Positions 9,522 through 18,157 of a stretch of 64,000 bases of DNA are shown piece by piece. The notes below the pieces were generated by a model. That model saw only the letters and a program-made list of their open reading frames with translations. It had not been told where the DNA came from and searched no databases. The first letter of the stretch is position 1. Every line of letters begins with the position of its first letter. The stretch comes from an uncultured Clostridia bacterium (GTDB lineage: Bacteria > Bacillota > Clostridia > TANB77 > UBA1234). The stretch covers positions 1 to 64,000 of the forward strand of contig CAKPOE010000002.1 in the NCBI GenBank assembly GCA_934169745.1, read 5' to 3'. Made by a program: the position numbers and the translations under genes.

Positions 9522-9550
9522 TATTACCATATCAGACTATAATAAGCAAA
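9522..9550 (-). promoter_or_regulatory. Promoter of 6S RNA
   Basis: Minus strand TTGCTT (9550-9545), 17-base spacer, TAATAT (9527-9522). The expected start, about 7 bases further on, is at 9515, exactly the end of the closing stem of the 6S RNA. Confidence 0.65.
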
Positions 9551-9635
9551 TATTGAAACAAAGAATAAAAGTTAAATAGATTATACTATCTATAAATATC
9601 TCTCTTATTCTCTGTTTTTTATAAGATTAAATATT

Positions 9636-9700
9636 TTGATATTTTATTTTAAATATGTTATAATATATGTAATTGGGCTAGAGAACTTCTAGCCCAGTTA
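9636..9700 (+). promoter_or_regulatory. Consensus-like promoter running straight into a hairpin
   Basis: TTGATA (9636-9641), 17 bases, TATAAT (9659-9664), then GGGCTAGA/TCTAGCCC hairpin (9675-9695) followed by TTATTTTT. Any transcript would be only about 30 bases. In the other direction the hairpin lies just past the cation efflux gene stop and may help end its transcript. Confidence 0.4.
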
Positions 9701-9703
9701 TTT

Positions 9704-10586
9704 TTATGCTGGATTAATATGAACTATTACATCATAAACGTTTTCTCTTTCCATCACTTCTGACTTTATTATTCCTGCAATTCTATGGCTGTCATTTACT
9801 GTCATTTCACCATTAACAGAGATTTTAATAATCACAACAAACTTGTCTCCAACCGCTTTTGAAGTAATACTATCTATATGATCTACTTCTCCATGCTTTT
9901 CTATAATTTCTCTTATTATTTGTTTTTCGCCATCACTCATAGCGGTGTCCATTAATACTTGATAACTCTCAACAAAAAATTGAATTCCAACATAACAAAT
10001 TCTACACGAAATTATAATTGCGACCACACCATCAAGCCAATAAATATTAAGAAGTGCTCCAAGAACGCCAATTATAACCGATGTAGTAATCAATACATCA
10101 TTTATATGATCTTGTGCATTAGCTAATATTAGAATGTTATGTTCTTTTTCTCCGTATTCTTTTTGCAAATATATATAGCGAAAATTTTACAACAATAGTT
10201 GTTATGGCAACAATTATTAGCCAAATCGAAAATTTAAACTCGTTTTTATTTACAAGCGAAATAATACCATCAATTAAAATCTTAAATGACAAGTACACAG
10301 TTATCACACTAATTAACATTGAAAATATGTATTCCGCTTTTCCGTGTCCATAGTTGTGATCTTGATCTGACGGTATTCCAGAAATTTTTCCACCAATCAC
10401 TGTCATAAGTGAAGAAAGAATATCCGTGCCACTATTAACGCTATCCGCAAGCATTGCTTGGCTTTTACTAATTAACGCAATTGTTATTTTTATAGCAAAT
10501 AAAAACACATTTCCTATAATACCAACAATTCCAACTTTCTTGGTTGCATTTGAACGCTCTGTGCTCTGAATCTCACTTTCTTTCAT
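9704..10586 (-). pseudogene. Cation diffusion facilitator transporter, single frameshift
   Basis: Two overlapping frames together make one CDF-family metal efflux protein. Frame 1 (10586 to 10137) carries the N-terminal membrane helices with the metal-site region MLADSVNSGTDILSS and the DQDHNYGHGKAEYI motif. Frame 2 (10168 to 9704) continues with NAQDHINDVL (second half of the metal site), the last helices and the cytoplasmic dimerisation domain. The switch lies at an A5 run (minus strand, 10164-10160); removing one A restores a continuous reading frame through FAKEYGEKEH. CDF proteins export Zn, Mn, Fe or Co in exchange for protons. Start ATG has AAGGAG upstream. It may be a real mutation or a homopolymer sequencing error. 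Confidence 0.88.
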
Positions 10587-10599
10587 TTAGCACACTCCT

Positions 10600-10637
10600 T
10601 TTTATTATTATAGGGTGCAGAAACTTTCTCTACACCC
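10600..10637. terminator. Possible hairpin between spoVT and the cation efflux gene
   Basis: GGGTGCAG and CTACACCC form an imperfect stem just after the spoVT stop. The T-rich side is on the plus strand, so its value as a spoVT terminator is doubtful. Confidence 0.3.
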
Positions 10638-10646
10638 TTTATTTTT

Positions 10647-11201
10647 TTATTCTTCCATTTGTTTACCTAAAAAACCAGCTGCCGATTGTACTACTTTCAT
10701 TTCCACTTCATTCATTTTTGAATTAGGCATAGTAGATAGTAACATTACCGTTCCAATCGTATCTCCTTCTGCAACGATTGGCCAAATAACTTGTGAAGTA
10801 TATTTTTCATTATCAGTTTCCGTTAATAGAACTGGCATGTGTTTTTCTGCTTGATTTTTAGCAGTCCAACTAATTTTATCTTCCATCAACTTTTCCAATT
10901 CAGTGCTGACACTTTTTTCAAGATATTCTTTTTTTGAAGCACCAGCAACAGCTATAATAGTATCTTTATCACTAATACATGCAATATGTCCTGTAGTTTT
11001 TGCAAGTGTCTCTGCGTATTGAGCTGCAAATTCACTAAGCTCCCCAATAGGTGAATACTTCTTTAAAATAATTTCGCCTTCTTTATCTGTAAAGATTTCT
11101 AAAGGATCTCCTTCTCTTATTCTAAGAGTTTTTCTTATTTCTTTTGGGACTACAATTCTACCTAAATCATCTATTCTTCTTACAACACCTGTAGCTTTCA
11201 A
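10647..11201 (-). CDS. spoVT: Stage V sporulation transcription regulator SpoVT
   Basis: 184 residues, close to the 178 of Bacillus SpoVT. The N-terminal AbrB-type swapped-hairpin DNA-binding domain is residues 1-50 (MKATGVVRRIDDLGRIVVPK, then LRIREGDPLEIF). Residues about 55-180 are the GAF-like domain (HIACISDKDTIIAVAGASKKEYL). In Bacillus SpoVT tunes SigG-dependent genes in the forespore late in sporulation. A SigG-like promoter lies upstream, matching that control. GGAGGGAG precedes the ATG. Confidence 0.96.
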   Translation of the reverse strand: MKATGVVRRIDDLGRIVVPKEIRKTLRIREGDPLEIFTDKEGEIILKKYSPIGELSEFAAQYAETLAKTTGHIACISDKDTIIAVAGASKKEYLEKSVSTELEKLMEDKISWTAKNQAEKHMPVLLTETDNEKYTSQVIWPIVAEGDTIGTVMLLSTMPNSKMNEVEMKVVQSAAGFLGKQMEE

Positions 11202-11232
11202 ATTTCTCCCTCCTTTTTTGACTTCTTATGCT

Positions 11233-11263
11233 TATTATGAAATATTTTGCTAATTTTTATTCA
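11233..11263 (-). promoter_or_regulatory. SigG (forespore)-type promoter of spoVT
   Basis: Minus strand TGAATA (11263-11258), 18-base spacer, CATAATA (11239-11233). This matches the Bacillus SigG/SigF consensus TGAATA / CATACTA with one difference. It lies 31 bases upstream of the spoVT start. No equally good sigma-A promoter is seen nearby. Confidence 0.6.
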
Positions 11264-11292
11264 AAAAAGTTGGAATTTTGTTTTTTATAATT

Positions 11293-13323
11293 CTAAGCTG
11301 TTTGTTCTTCCGTTTCTACTGTAGTTTTCTTTCTTCCTCTTCTTACTTTTTTCTTTTCTTTTCCATCTAGTAGTATTTTATCTAAAACTTTTATAAAGTC
11401 TTCTAACAATACTAATTTTATTGTTGGAACTTTTCCTCTAATATATTCTTCCATGGTTTGCTTTAACAATCTTATATTTCTCTCTTCATTTTCTATTGAA
11501 GTAATCTTCTCATACCTGGCTGCAAAAAGCTTTTTAACAAGTACAATATCTTCATTATCCAAAAGTAATATTCTTTCAAATAAAGTATTCATATTATAAT
11601 ATTTCATTATTGGAATATCCAAATATTTTTCTGCAAATACATCTGTAAGTCTATCAATTTTATCTGGTATCATTTCAAATAGTTCTTTTGCAACATCAAT
11701 ATATTCTTTTTCTTTTGTTTGTAAATTCAAGTTGTTAAAGTGATTGAAAATATATTCTATACTCTCATCGCCATCTTCTAAATTCAATCCATCTAAGTAA
11801 CTATCAATATTTTTACAATACTTAGAATTTGCAGCTGCTATGTTCATTCCATTTACAAATGTCAATTTTAAATATTCTGGATCTATTTCAAGTAATCCCT
11901 TTTGCATAAAGAAATGGAAAATAACGTACAATTTCAAGTATTCAACTAACTGTAAATTTCCCGCCTTAACATCTTCTAATGTTTCTGTTACAACAGTATT
12001 AAAATCATTATCTTCTATTTTCCAATAATCTTCTGTCAATAATCTCTTATAGCTTGGTAAACTTCCTTTTACTTCTGTTGCAACGATAGCCTCCATATCA
12101 TCTTTAAATATTTTCATATCAAAGATTCTAGTTCTTACGTATTGTTCTACAAACTTAAAAAATCTATAATCTGTTTTAAAAGTAAAATAATAATTGCTGT
12201 CAAATTCTTTTATATAAAATTGTCTATTATCCTTCATAAGCTTTGAAGCAACCAATATCGTTTTATATTCCTCTAATGATTGAATATCCTTTAACTTTTC
12301 TTTCGTTATCTTTCCCGCTTTTATTTCAAACGAAATGGCAATTGTAAATATAAGTAAAGACTTCAATACGTTATCTGCAATATCTGGATAATATTTCTTG
12401 GTTGTTTCAAATACCTTTTGGAAATCATTTAATGCATGCTTCAATATTCTCAAGTTTCTTGTTCCACTTCTATTAAATGTTTGAATAATCAAGTTAGAAT
12501 TTTTTCTCAAGAACTGAATCAATTGTGGATTTGATTCATAACGCATTAACACACCATTTATAATATAGCTAAACTCTGGTATATATTCAAAAGTCTCACC
12601 AATAAGTTTTTCTTTTATTCTCTCGTAATCATTCGCTTTGTCAAAAATATGTTCTATTTTATCTTCAATAAGTTCAACCATCGGTTTATCATCTTGTTCT
12701 GAATTTTCCGTAGTATCACTTTCTGGTTTTATTTTTCCTTCATGGTTCAAAATATATGTTGCTATGAATGTTTTCATTTCAACATTTGTACTCTTCAATT
12801 TTTTAGAAAGTTCTTTTTCATTACATATTATTATTGTTTTTATATGGTCATGCTCAACAAAATTGTTTATATACCCAAGTACATCTATTACATCTACATT
12901 AGCCCTCTCCAAATCATCGAAACACAAAACCTTATCATCAATATCAAAAAAGCTTGCATAATCCACTCTATCATTTTGGCTCATAAAACCAAACGAATTA
13001 GCCATATCAATACCTGTTTTTACATACTCAGGAATACTAGACATATGCCTTGAATCTAATATTTTTCTGATAGATTTATTAAGGTTTGGATTCATTTCAA
13101 TAAATATTTTCTTACTTATATCATCCAAATTCGAAATACCATATAGTGACATATAAATTGTTTTATATCTCTTACCATTAATATCAATCGATTCAATTTT
13201 ACTTTTTACTTTGTTATTCCAAAAGTAAGTCTTACCACTTCCCCATTCACCATTTATCATAATCGCATGGTCAGTATATGGCTTTCTTATATAGTCTAGT
13301 ATGCTTTCTACTAATTCGTCCAT
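11293..13323 (-). CDS. KAP-family P-loop NTPase
   Basis: 676 residues. Residues 25-32 (GEWGSGKT) form the Walker A loop and 132-140 (VLCFDDLER) the Walker B strand with the extra Asp-Leu-Glu-Arg typical of KAP and related STAND-like NTPases; TIIICNEKEL follows as sensor. The remaining 500 residues are helical, have no clear membrane segments and match no domain I recognise; the last 20 are very basic (KKKVRRGRKK), perhaps nucleic-acid or membrane contacting. KAP ATPases are varied and some act in phage defence, but function here is unknown. It begins 11 bases after comFC, with AAGGAGG upstream, so it is probably the last gene of the recD2-SLH-comFC operon. Confidence 0.82.
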   Translation of the reverse strand: MDELVESILDYIRKPYTDHAIMINGEWGSGKTYFWNNKVKSKIESIDINGKRYKTIYMSLYGISNLDDISKKIFIEMNPNLNKSIRKILDSRHMSSIPEYVKTGIDMANSFGFMSQNDRVDYASFFDIDDKVLCFDDLERANVDVIDVLGYINNFVEHDHIKTIIICNEKELSKKLKSTNVEMKTFIATYILNHEGKIKPESDTTENSEQDDKPMVELIEDKIEHIFDKANDYERIKEKLIGETFEYIPEFSYIINGVLMRYESNPQLIQFLRKNSNLIIQTFNRSGTRNLRILKHALNDFQKVFETTKKYYPDIADNVLKSLLIFTIAISFEIKAGKITKEKLKDIQSLEEYKTILVASKLMKDNRQFYIKEFDSNYYFTFKTDYRFFKFVEQYVRTRIFDMKIFKDDMEAIVATEVKGSLPSYKRLLTEDYWKIEDNDFNTVVTETLEDVKAGNLQLVEYLKLYVIFHFFMQKGLLEIDPEYLKLTFVNGMNIAAANSKYCKNIDSYLDGLNLEDGDESIEYIFNHFNNLNLQTKEKEYIDVAKELFEMIPDKIDRLTDVFAEKYLDIPIMKYYNMNTLFERILLLDNEDIVLVKKLFAARYEKITSIENEERNIRLLKQTMEEYIRGKVPTIKLVLLEDFIKVLDKILLDGKEKKKVRRGRKKTTVETEEQTA

Positions 13324-13334
13324 AGTTTTCCTCC

Positions 13335-13982
13335 TTAGTCTATATGTGAATTTATCGTTGCACGAGCCACTGTAAATACTGTAACATTTGTTGCTCCAGC
13401 CTTCTTCAATAATTTACTACATTCATTCACTGTGGCACCAGTTGTATAAATATCATCTATTAAAAGTACTTTTTTGTTATTTACATCTTTAGTTATTTTA
13501 AATACATTCTTTACGTTTTCGACTCTTTCATTTCTTCCAAGCTTACTTTGAGTAGCATTGTGTTTTGCTTTAATTATTACATTTTTCTCATATGGTGTCT
13601 TTATCGCTTTCGCTACCAGCTTCGCAATCAACTCACTTTGATTATATCCTCTTTGTAATTTTCTTTTTCTACTGGTCGGAACAGCAATAATCACATCATA
13701 TTTTAAGTCTGTTCTATTTTTCAGTTTGTCAATCATATTTTCTGCAAAAGTTTTACACAGATATTTTTTGTGATTAAATTTATAATCTAGCATTTTCTTT
13801 CTCACAACTCCTACATATTCATAACTACAATAAAGTGTATCAAAATACGAAGTTTGTACGAAAGGAATGTATTCTGAACTAATACATTTTATGTTCTGTT
13901 TACATTCATCACAAATATATCCATCTTCTAAAATTTTATTGCAAAACCCACAAACACTTGGGTATAAGAATCTTTCAAACAA
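13335..13982 (-). CDS. comFC: ComF family protein (ComFC-like phosphoribosyltransferase)
   Basis: 215 residues. An N-terminal double zinc ribbon is formed by two CxxC pairs (CGFCNK at 11-16 and CDECKQ near 24). The C-terminal phosphoribosyltransferase domain carries the PRPP loop VLLIDDIYTTGAT and the PTSRKRKLQRGYNQSE motif characteristic of ComFC. In transformable bacteria ComFC helps internalised single-stranded DNA processing. The start is TTG at 13982 with AAAGG 9 bases upstream. It follows recD2 and the SLH gene and precedes the KAP NTPase; no comFA is in the window. Confidence 0.92.
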   Translation of the reverse strand: MFERFLYPSVCGFCNKILEDGYICDECKQNIKCISSEYIPFVQTSYFDTLYCSYEYVGVVRKKMLDYKFNHKKYLCKTFAENMIDKLKNRTDLKYDVIIAVPTSRKRKLQRGYNQSELIAKLVAKAIKTPYEKNVIIKAKHNATQSKLGRNERVENVKNVFKITKDVNNKKVLLIDDIYTTGATVNECSKLLKKAGATNVTVFTVARATINSHID

Positions 13983-14001
13983 TAACTTAAACCTTTCTTA
14001 A

Positions 14002-15654
14002 TTACATTTCAATAGTATTAACAACATCATCAAAAAGCTCGTTACCAATTGACATTACTTTATCATACTCGCCTGTAAAAATAAGCTTATATAATCTGTT
14101 TTCAACAACAATATATAAAGTTCTCGTCAATTTCTCACCATCTTTTATCATATAATCTATCGCATTATACTGATAAACTTTTCTAATTTTTGATGTTATA
14201 ATCTCTCCTTCTGATTTAGCTAGCGAATCAAATAGAACTTTCAATTCTTCTATTGAATATTTGTCCATATCCGTGATAGCTGTTACTTGTATAAATAGCA
14301 TGAAATAAGGGTCGCCTTCATAAACGATGTTAGTATTATACGAATCATCAACACCAATGTAGTCTAGATAATTAAATTCTAACACTAATTTTCTATTTTT
14401 ATATGTCAAAACTTTGTGTTCATGTACCTTTTCTCCGTCATTCAAGCTTATACTATTAAGTAAATTATCTGCAACATTTTCACTCGATACGTTATACAAA
14501 AATATCGTATACACAATATCATATCTCTTTATAACAATTAAACGTATATCACTTTTTTCATCATAATAATACCCAACTTTAGATGTTCCTATATTCTGTT
14601 CAAAAATTTTCTTATACACATTATCATATCTTTCTGTTTCTTCTTTTTCAACTGTATCAAAAGATTTGAAATGTATATTTTCAGCTTGCTCTATATTTAC
14701 AACAACTAAATTTTTACGTTTATAATTTATCTTTTCTCCAGACATTTTTTCAACAACTGTAGCTTTATCTGGAACAGAAAAACTAATTCCATATGCTTCA
14801 TTTGAGTAAATTTTTGCTTCATTATCATTTACTTCATCATATGCCTTTATTATGCTACCATTAACTCTAAAATTCTTTGTAGGAAGTTCATAAGGTGTTC
14901 TCATTATCAAATTTCCTGTTACAATTATGTTTTTTAGTGATATTTCACCATTTGTGCCTTCTGCAATTATTAAGTCACCATCAATAACAGAATCACTAAC
15001 TTTTACGTCTGGTCCGTTTATTAACAAATTACCATATATGTTTCCCGTATATTGACCTTTTATCATAATCTCGGCAAATATTCTATCCAAAATAGTTACA
15101 ATTTCTGCACGAGTTATTTTGTCTTTTGGCTTTATTGTACCATCAGAATATCCCTTAATATAATTCTCATTTGCGAATATTGAAACAGCATTGTAAGCCC
15201 AATTAGACACAGATTTAGCATCACTAAATGCGTTGAGTCTCATATTCTCAGTATTACTGCGAGAAAAAGCTCTATACAATATAACAACAGCTTCTTCTCT
15301 TGTTATGTAATCATTTGGTCGAACACTACCATCTGGATCCCCAGTAATAATACCAGATTCTATGGCTTTTCGTACTTCTGTATAATACCATTCCTTACTA
15401 TTATTATCTGGTACATACTTTGCACTTTGAACCTCATTCTTTAGTAATCTATTTACCGTAGTCATTAATTCAGCTCTTGTAATATAGTTATCTGGTTTAA
15501 AGCTTCCATCGTCATAACCTTTAATAGCTTCTATTTTTGACAAATTGTCTATTGATTTCTTTGCCCAATGCTCCTCCGTATCTGTATAAGCTAAGCATAC
15601 AGACGACATTGTCATCAATCCAACAAAAATAGCTAGATAAAACTTCTTACTCAT
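14002..15654 (-). CDS. S-layer homology (SLH) domain surface protein
   Basis: 550 residues. A signal peptide covers 1-22. Three SLH domains span about 23-200, each with the W-A-x-x-x-I, GYxDGSFKPDNYITRAE pattern (IKGYDDGS, ITGDPDGS, IKGYSDGT). These bind secondary wall polymers. Residues about 200-265 form short beta-helix-like turns (GNIYGNLLINGPDV, then VIDGDLIIAEG). The last 260 residues hold one or two alpha/beta domains of unknown type beginning YGISFSVPDKATVV, resembling a PsbP or DUF-type fold. GGAGG precedes the ATG. It lies in the recD2-comFC operon, an odd place for a surface protein. Confidence 0.9.
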   Translation of the reverse strand: MSKKFYLAIFVGLMTMSSVCLAYTDTEEHWAKKSIDNLSKIEAIKGYDDGSFKPDNYITRAELMTTVNRLLKNEVQSAKYVPDNNSKEWYYTEVRKAIESGIITGDPDGSVRPNDYITREEAVVILYRAFSRSNTENMRLNAFSDAKSVSNWAYNAVSIFANENYIKGYSDGTIKPKDKITRAEIVTILDRIFAEIMIKGQYTGNIYGNLLINGPDVKVSDSVIDGDLIIAEGTNGEISLKNIIVTGNLIMRTPYELPTKNFRVNGSIIKAYDEVNDNEAKIYSNEAYGISFSVPDKATVVEKMSGEKINYKRKNLVVVNIEQAENIHFKSFDTVEKEETERYDNVYKKIFEQNIGTSKVGYYYDEKSDIRLIVIKRYDIVYTIFLYNVSSENVADNLLNSISLNDGEKVHEHKVLTYKNRKLVLEFNYLDYIGVDDSYNTNIVYEGDPYFMLFIQVTAITDMDKYSIEELKVLFDSLAKSEGEIITSKIRKVYQYNAIDYMIKDGEKLTRTLYIVVENRLYKLIFTGEYDKVMSIGNELFDDVVNTIEM

Positions 15655-15687
15655 TTTTTACCTCCTAAAACTAACATAAAGATTATA

Positions 15688-17868
15688 TCATATATTGTTG
15701 AAAATTTGCATATATTTTTCCAATTTATATTTTAAACCTGTATTTCTATCTTTTGTATTAGCATTATTTATCATATATTTAACGACATTTTCGTTTCCAA
15801 CTATCACCAATAAATTTTTTGCCCTTGTGACACCAGTATATAGAAGATTTCTCGTATATAGCATTGGTGGTCCACTAAGTATTGGCATAACAACAACTGG
15901 AAATTCACTTCCTTGACTTTTATGTATCGTTATTGCATATGCATGTTCAAGTTCTTCTAAAATCGAAGACTCATATAAAACAACTTTATCTTCATCAAAT
16001 ATAACTCTAACTCCATCTTCCGAAATGCTATCAATTATGCCCAAGTCTCCATTATATACTCCGCTACCGTAGTTGTTACCATCCTTGCTTTCCCAGTATA
16101 CATCATAATTGTTACGGATTTGCATAACCTTGTCTCCAACTCTAAAAACAACATCACCAAATTCTTTTTCTTTTTTCATAGGTGATTTTGGATTTAACAC
16201 TGCTTGAAGTTCTTTGTTTAAATTTTTTGTACCTGTTTCTCCCTTTTTTGTTGGTGTTAGAACTTGTATGTCTTTTATAGAATCATAATTTCCATAATTT
16301 TTTAATCTTTTTTGAACTAGTTCAATAATTTGCTCAACTGGTGACACAGATTTTATAAAGAAAAAGTCTCCATCTTTTGTAGCTAAGTCAATCATTTCAC
16401 CATTATTTATACTATGTGCATTCGTAACAATTTTACTTTCTACTGCTTGTCTATAAATTTCGGTAAGTTGAACCGTAGGAATTACATCACTAGCAATCAA
16501 GTCTTTCAAAACGCTTCCAGGACCTACGGATGGAAGCTGATCAGCATCTCCTATTAGCACAAGTCTTGTTTTATCCGATAAACCTTTAACGAGTAAATTC
16601 ATAAGAACAACATCCACCATAGACATCTCATCAGCAATTACTATATCACTATCCAAATGTGCCACATCATAATCAATAGATATATTTTCATCATCTAGTT
16701 TACCAAGTTCCAAAAGTCTGTGAATGGTCTTTGCTTCTTCTCCTGTTGTTTCTGTAATTCTCTTGGCAGCACGCCCTGTAGGTGCACAAAGAGAAATTTT
16801 CATATCTTCTTTTTCACACAACTTCATAATTAATTTTATAATTGTTGTTTTTCCTGTTCCTGGGCCACCAGTTATTATCATAACCTTGTTACCAAAAACA
16901 CCTCTTACAGCTTTCCTTTGTTCATCAGACAATTTAATATTTAATTCTTTTTCAGCACTATTTATTTTATCTTCCAAAGAATTAAATCTTTTGACATTAT
17001 CATTACACATCATTAATAATTTCTTTGCAATATTTTCTTCTGCGGTAAAATACGGTTTAAGAAAAGCAAAATCATTCTCCAAACATATTTCCCTTGAATA
17101 CAAAAGTGATGTCATCTCATTTTTAACCACATCCGCATCAACACCCAAAATATTAGACATATATTCAATCAAATTTTGTTCCAAAACGCAAGTATGTCCA
17201 TTTCTAGAAGCTAGTATTAAAGCATATTTAATAGCACTCGCAATTCTACTTGGAGAATCATAATCAATTCCCATACTAAGTGCCATTTTATCTATCGCTT
17301 TAAAATCAACTCCATACAATATATTAAGTAAAATATATGGATTTTCCTCAATTAATTTTATGGCATTTATTCCAAGCTCTTTATAAACTTTACTTGCATT
17401 AACTGTACCTATTTGATACTTTTGTAGAAACAAAACAATCTGCCAAAGTTCCCATTGATTATTGAATTCTTCCGAAATGGCTGTTGCTTTTGCTGGAGTA
17501 ATTCCTGGTACTTGTGATAATTTTTGTGGTTCAAATCTAAGAATATAAATTGTGTCTTCTCCAAATTTATCAACAATTTTTCCACTAGTCACTGGTCCTA
17601 CGCCTTTTATGATTCCACTTCCTAAATATTTCTCTATCTGGTCGATTGAATCAGGCATAACCTTTTCAAAAGTATCTATTTTAAATTGTTCTCCATATGT
17701 GTTATGCGTAATAAAATTTCCATCTGCAATAATAACATCACCAACTGATATAAAAGGTAAATATCCCACAGCAGTTACTAACTTATTATCGCAAGACAAA
17801 TTACACACCGTATAACTATTAACATCATTTGTATAAATTATATCTTCAACTTGCCCTTTTATCTGCAT
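15688..17868 (-). CDS. recD2: RecD-like 5'-3' DNA helicase RecD2
   Basis: 726 residues. N-terminal OB-like domain (QIKGQVEDIIYTNDVNSYTV), helix-hairpin-helix units near 85-185 (GSGIIKGVGPVTSGKIVDKFG), then a SF1B helicase core: GGPGTGKTT Walker A, DEMSMVD Walker B, GDADQLPSVGPG, and a final UvrD_C2-type module (YAITIHKSQGSEFPVVVMP). RecD2 acts in DNA repair and fork protection where RecBC is absent. I choose the ATG at 17868 because GAGGA lies 9 bases upstream; an ATG 36 bases earlier lacks one. Preceded by a small membrane peptide gene and followed by the SLH gene after 33 bases. Confidence 0.95.
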   Translation of the reverse strand: MQIKGQVEDIIYTNDVNSYTVCNLSCDNKLVTAVGYLPFISVGDVIIADGNFITHNTYGEQFKIDTFEKVMPDSIDQIEKYLGSGIIKGVGPVTSGKIVDKFGEDTIYILRFEPQKLSQVPGITPAKATAISEEFNNQWELWQIVLFLQKYQIGTVNASKVYKELGINAIKLIEENPYILLNILYGVDFKAIDKMALSMGIDYDSPSRIASAIKYALILASRNGHTCVLEQNLIEYMSNILGVDADVVKNEMTSLLYSREICLENDFAFLKPYFTAEENIAKKLLMMCNDNVKRFNSLEDKINSAEKELNIKLSDEQRKAVRGVFGNKVMIITGGPGTGKTTIIKLIMKLCEKEDMKISLCAPTGRAAKRITETTGEEAKTIHRLLELGKLDDENISIDYDVAHLDSDIVIADEMSMVDVVLMNLLVKGLSDKTRLVLIGDADQLPSVGPGSVLKDLIASDVIPTVQLTEIYRQAVESKIVTNAHSINNGEMIDLATKDGDFFFIKSVSPVEQIIELVQKRLKNYGNYDSIKDIQVLTPTKKGETGTKNLNKELQAVLNPKSPMKKEKEFGDVVFRVGDKVMQIRNNYDVYWESKDGNNYGSGVYNGDLGIIDSISEDGVRVIFDEDKVVLYESSILEELEHAYAITIHKSQGSEFPVVVMPILSGPPMLYTRNLLYTGVTRAKNLLVIVGNENVVKYMINNANTKDRNTGLKYKLEKYMQIFNNI

Positions 17869-17904
17869 AGTAAAAAATCCTCTCTTCCTAGGGATATTAT
17901 ACAT

Positions 17905-18066
17905 TTACCTGCAAAATTTAGCAACGAATTTCTTAAAGAAAACAACCAAAGTAACACACTTTTCAACTATGTAACAAAGCACATCTAACCAAAACTCTTT
18001 TATGAAATTTAAAAAGCCATAAATCGCAAATGACCATATAAGCACATCGATAATATAACCAAACAT
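17905..18066 (-). CDS. 53-residue hydrophobic peptide upstream of recD2
   Basis: An ATG at 18066 with AGGAG 8 bases upstream opens a 53-codon frame ending in TAA at 17905, 36 bases before the recD2 start. Residues about 4-20 (YIIDVLIWSFAIYGFLN) are hydrophobic enough for one membrane segment, and about 28-45 are again hydrophobic; the C-terminus is basic with Lys and Arg. No known family is recognised. Position and ribosome binding site suggest a real gene in the recD2 operon, but codon evidence is limited. Confidence 0.55.
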   Translation of the reverse strand: MFGYIIDVLIWSFAIYGFLNFIKEFWLDVLCYIVEKCVTLVVFFKKFVAKFCR

Positions 18067-18125
18067 AATACCAACTCCTAATATATTATATGGTTTACAT
18101 AGCTGTTTGTGACTGTTTACATACC

Positions 18126-18157
18126 GACAAAAAAAGAAGGAGATATCTCCTTCTTTT
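18126..18157 (-). terminator. Terminator of the surface-protein operon
   Basis: AAAGAAGGAGATATCTCCTTCTTT is a perfect palindrome followed on the minus strand by TTTTGTC. It begins right at the TAA of the 986-residue protein gene, closing the operon that starts near 24037. Confidence 0.88.

Noticed and set aside
11293..13323. Multi-gene phage defence island around the KAP NTPase
   Set aside because: Neighbours are recD2, SLH, comFC and spoVT; no nuclease, methylase or toxin genes accompany it.
16724..17263. Long plus-strand frame opposite recD2
   Set aside because: A shadow of the helicase reading frame; low-complexity Ser/Phe-rich sequence without a start site.
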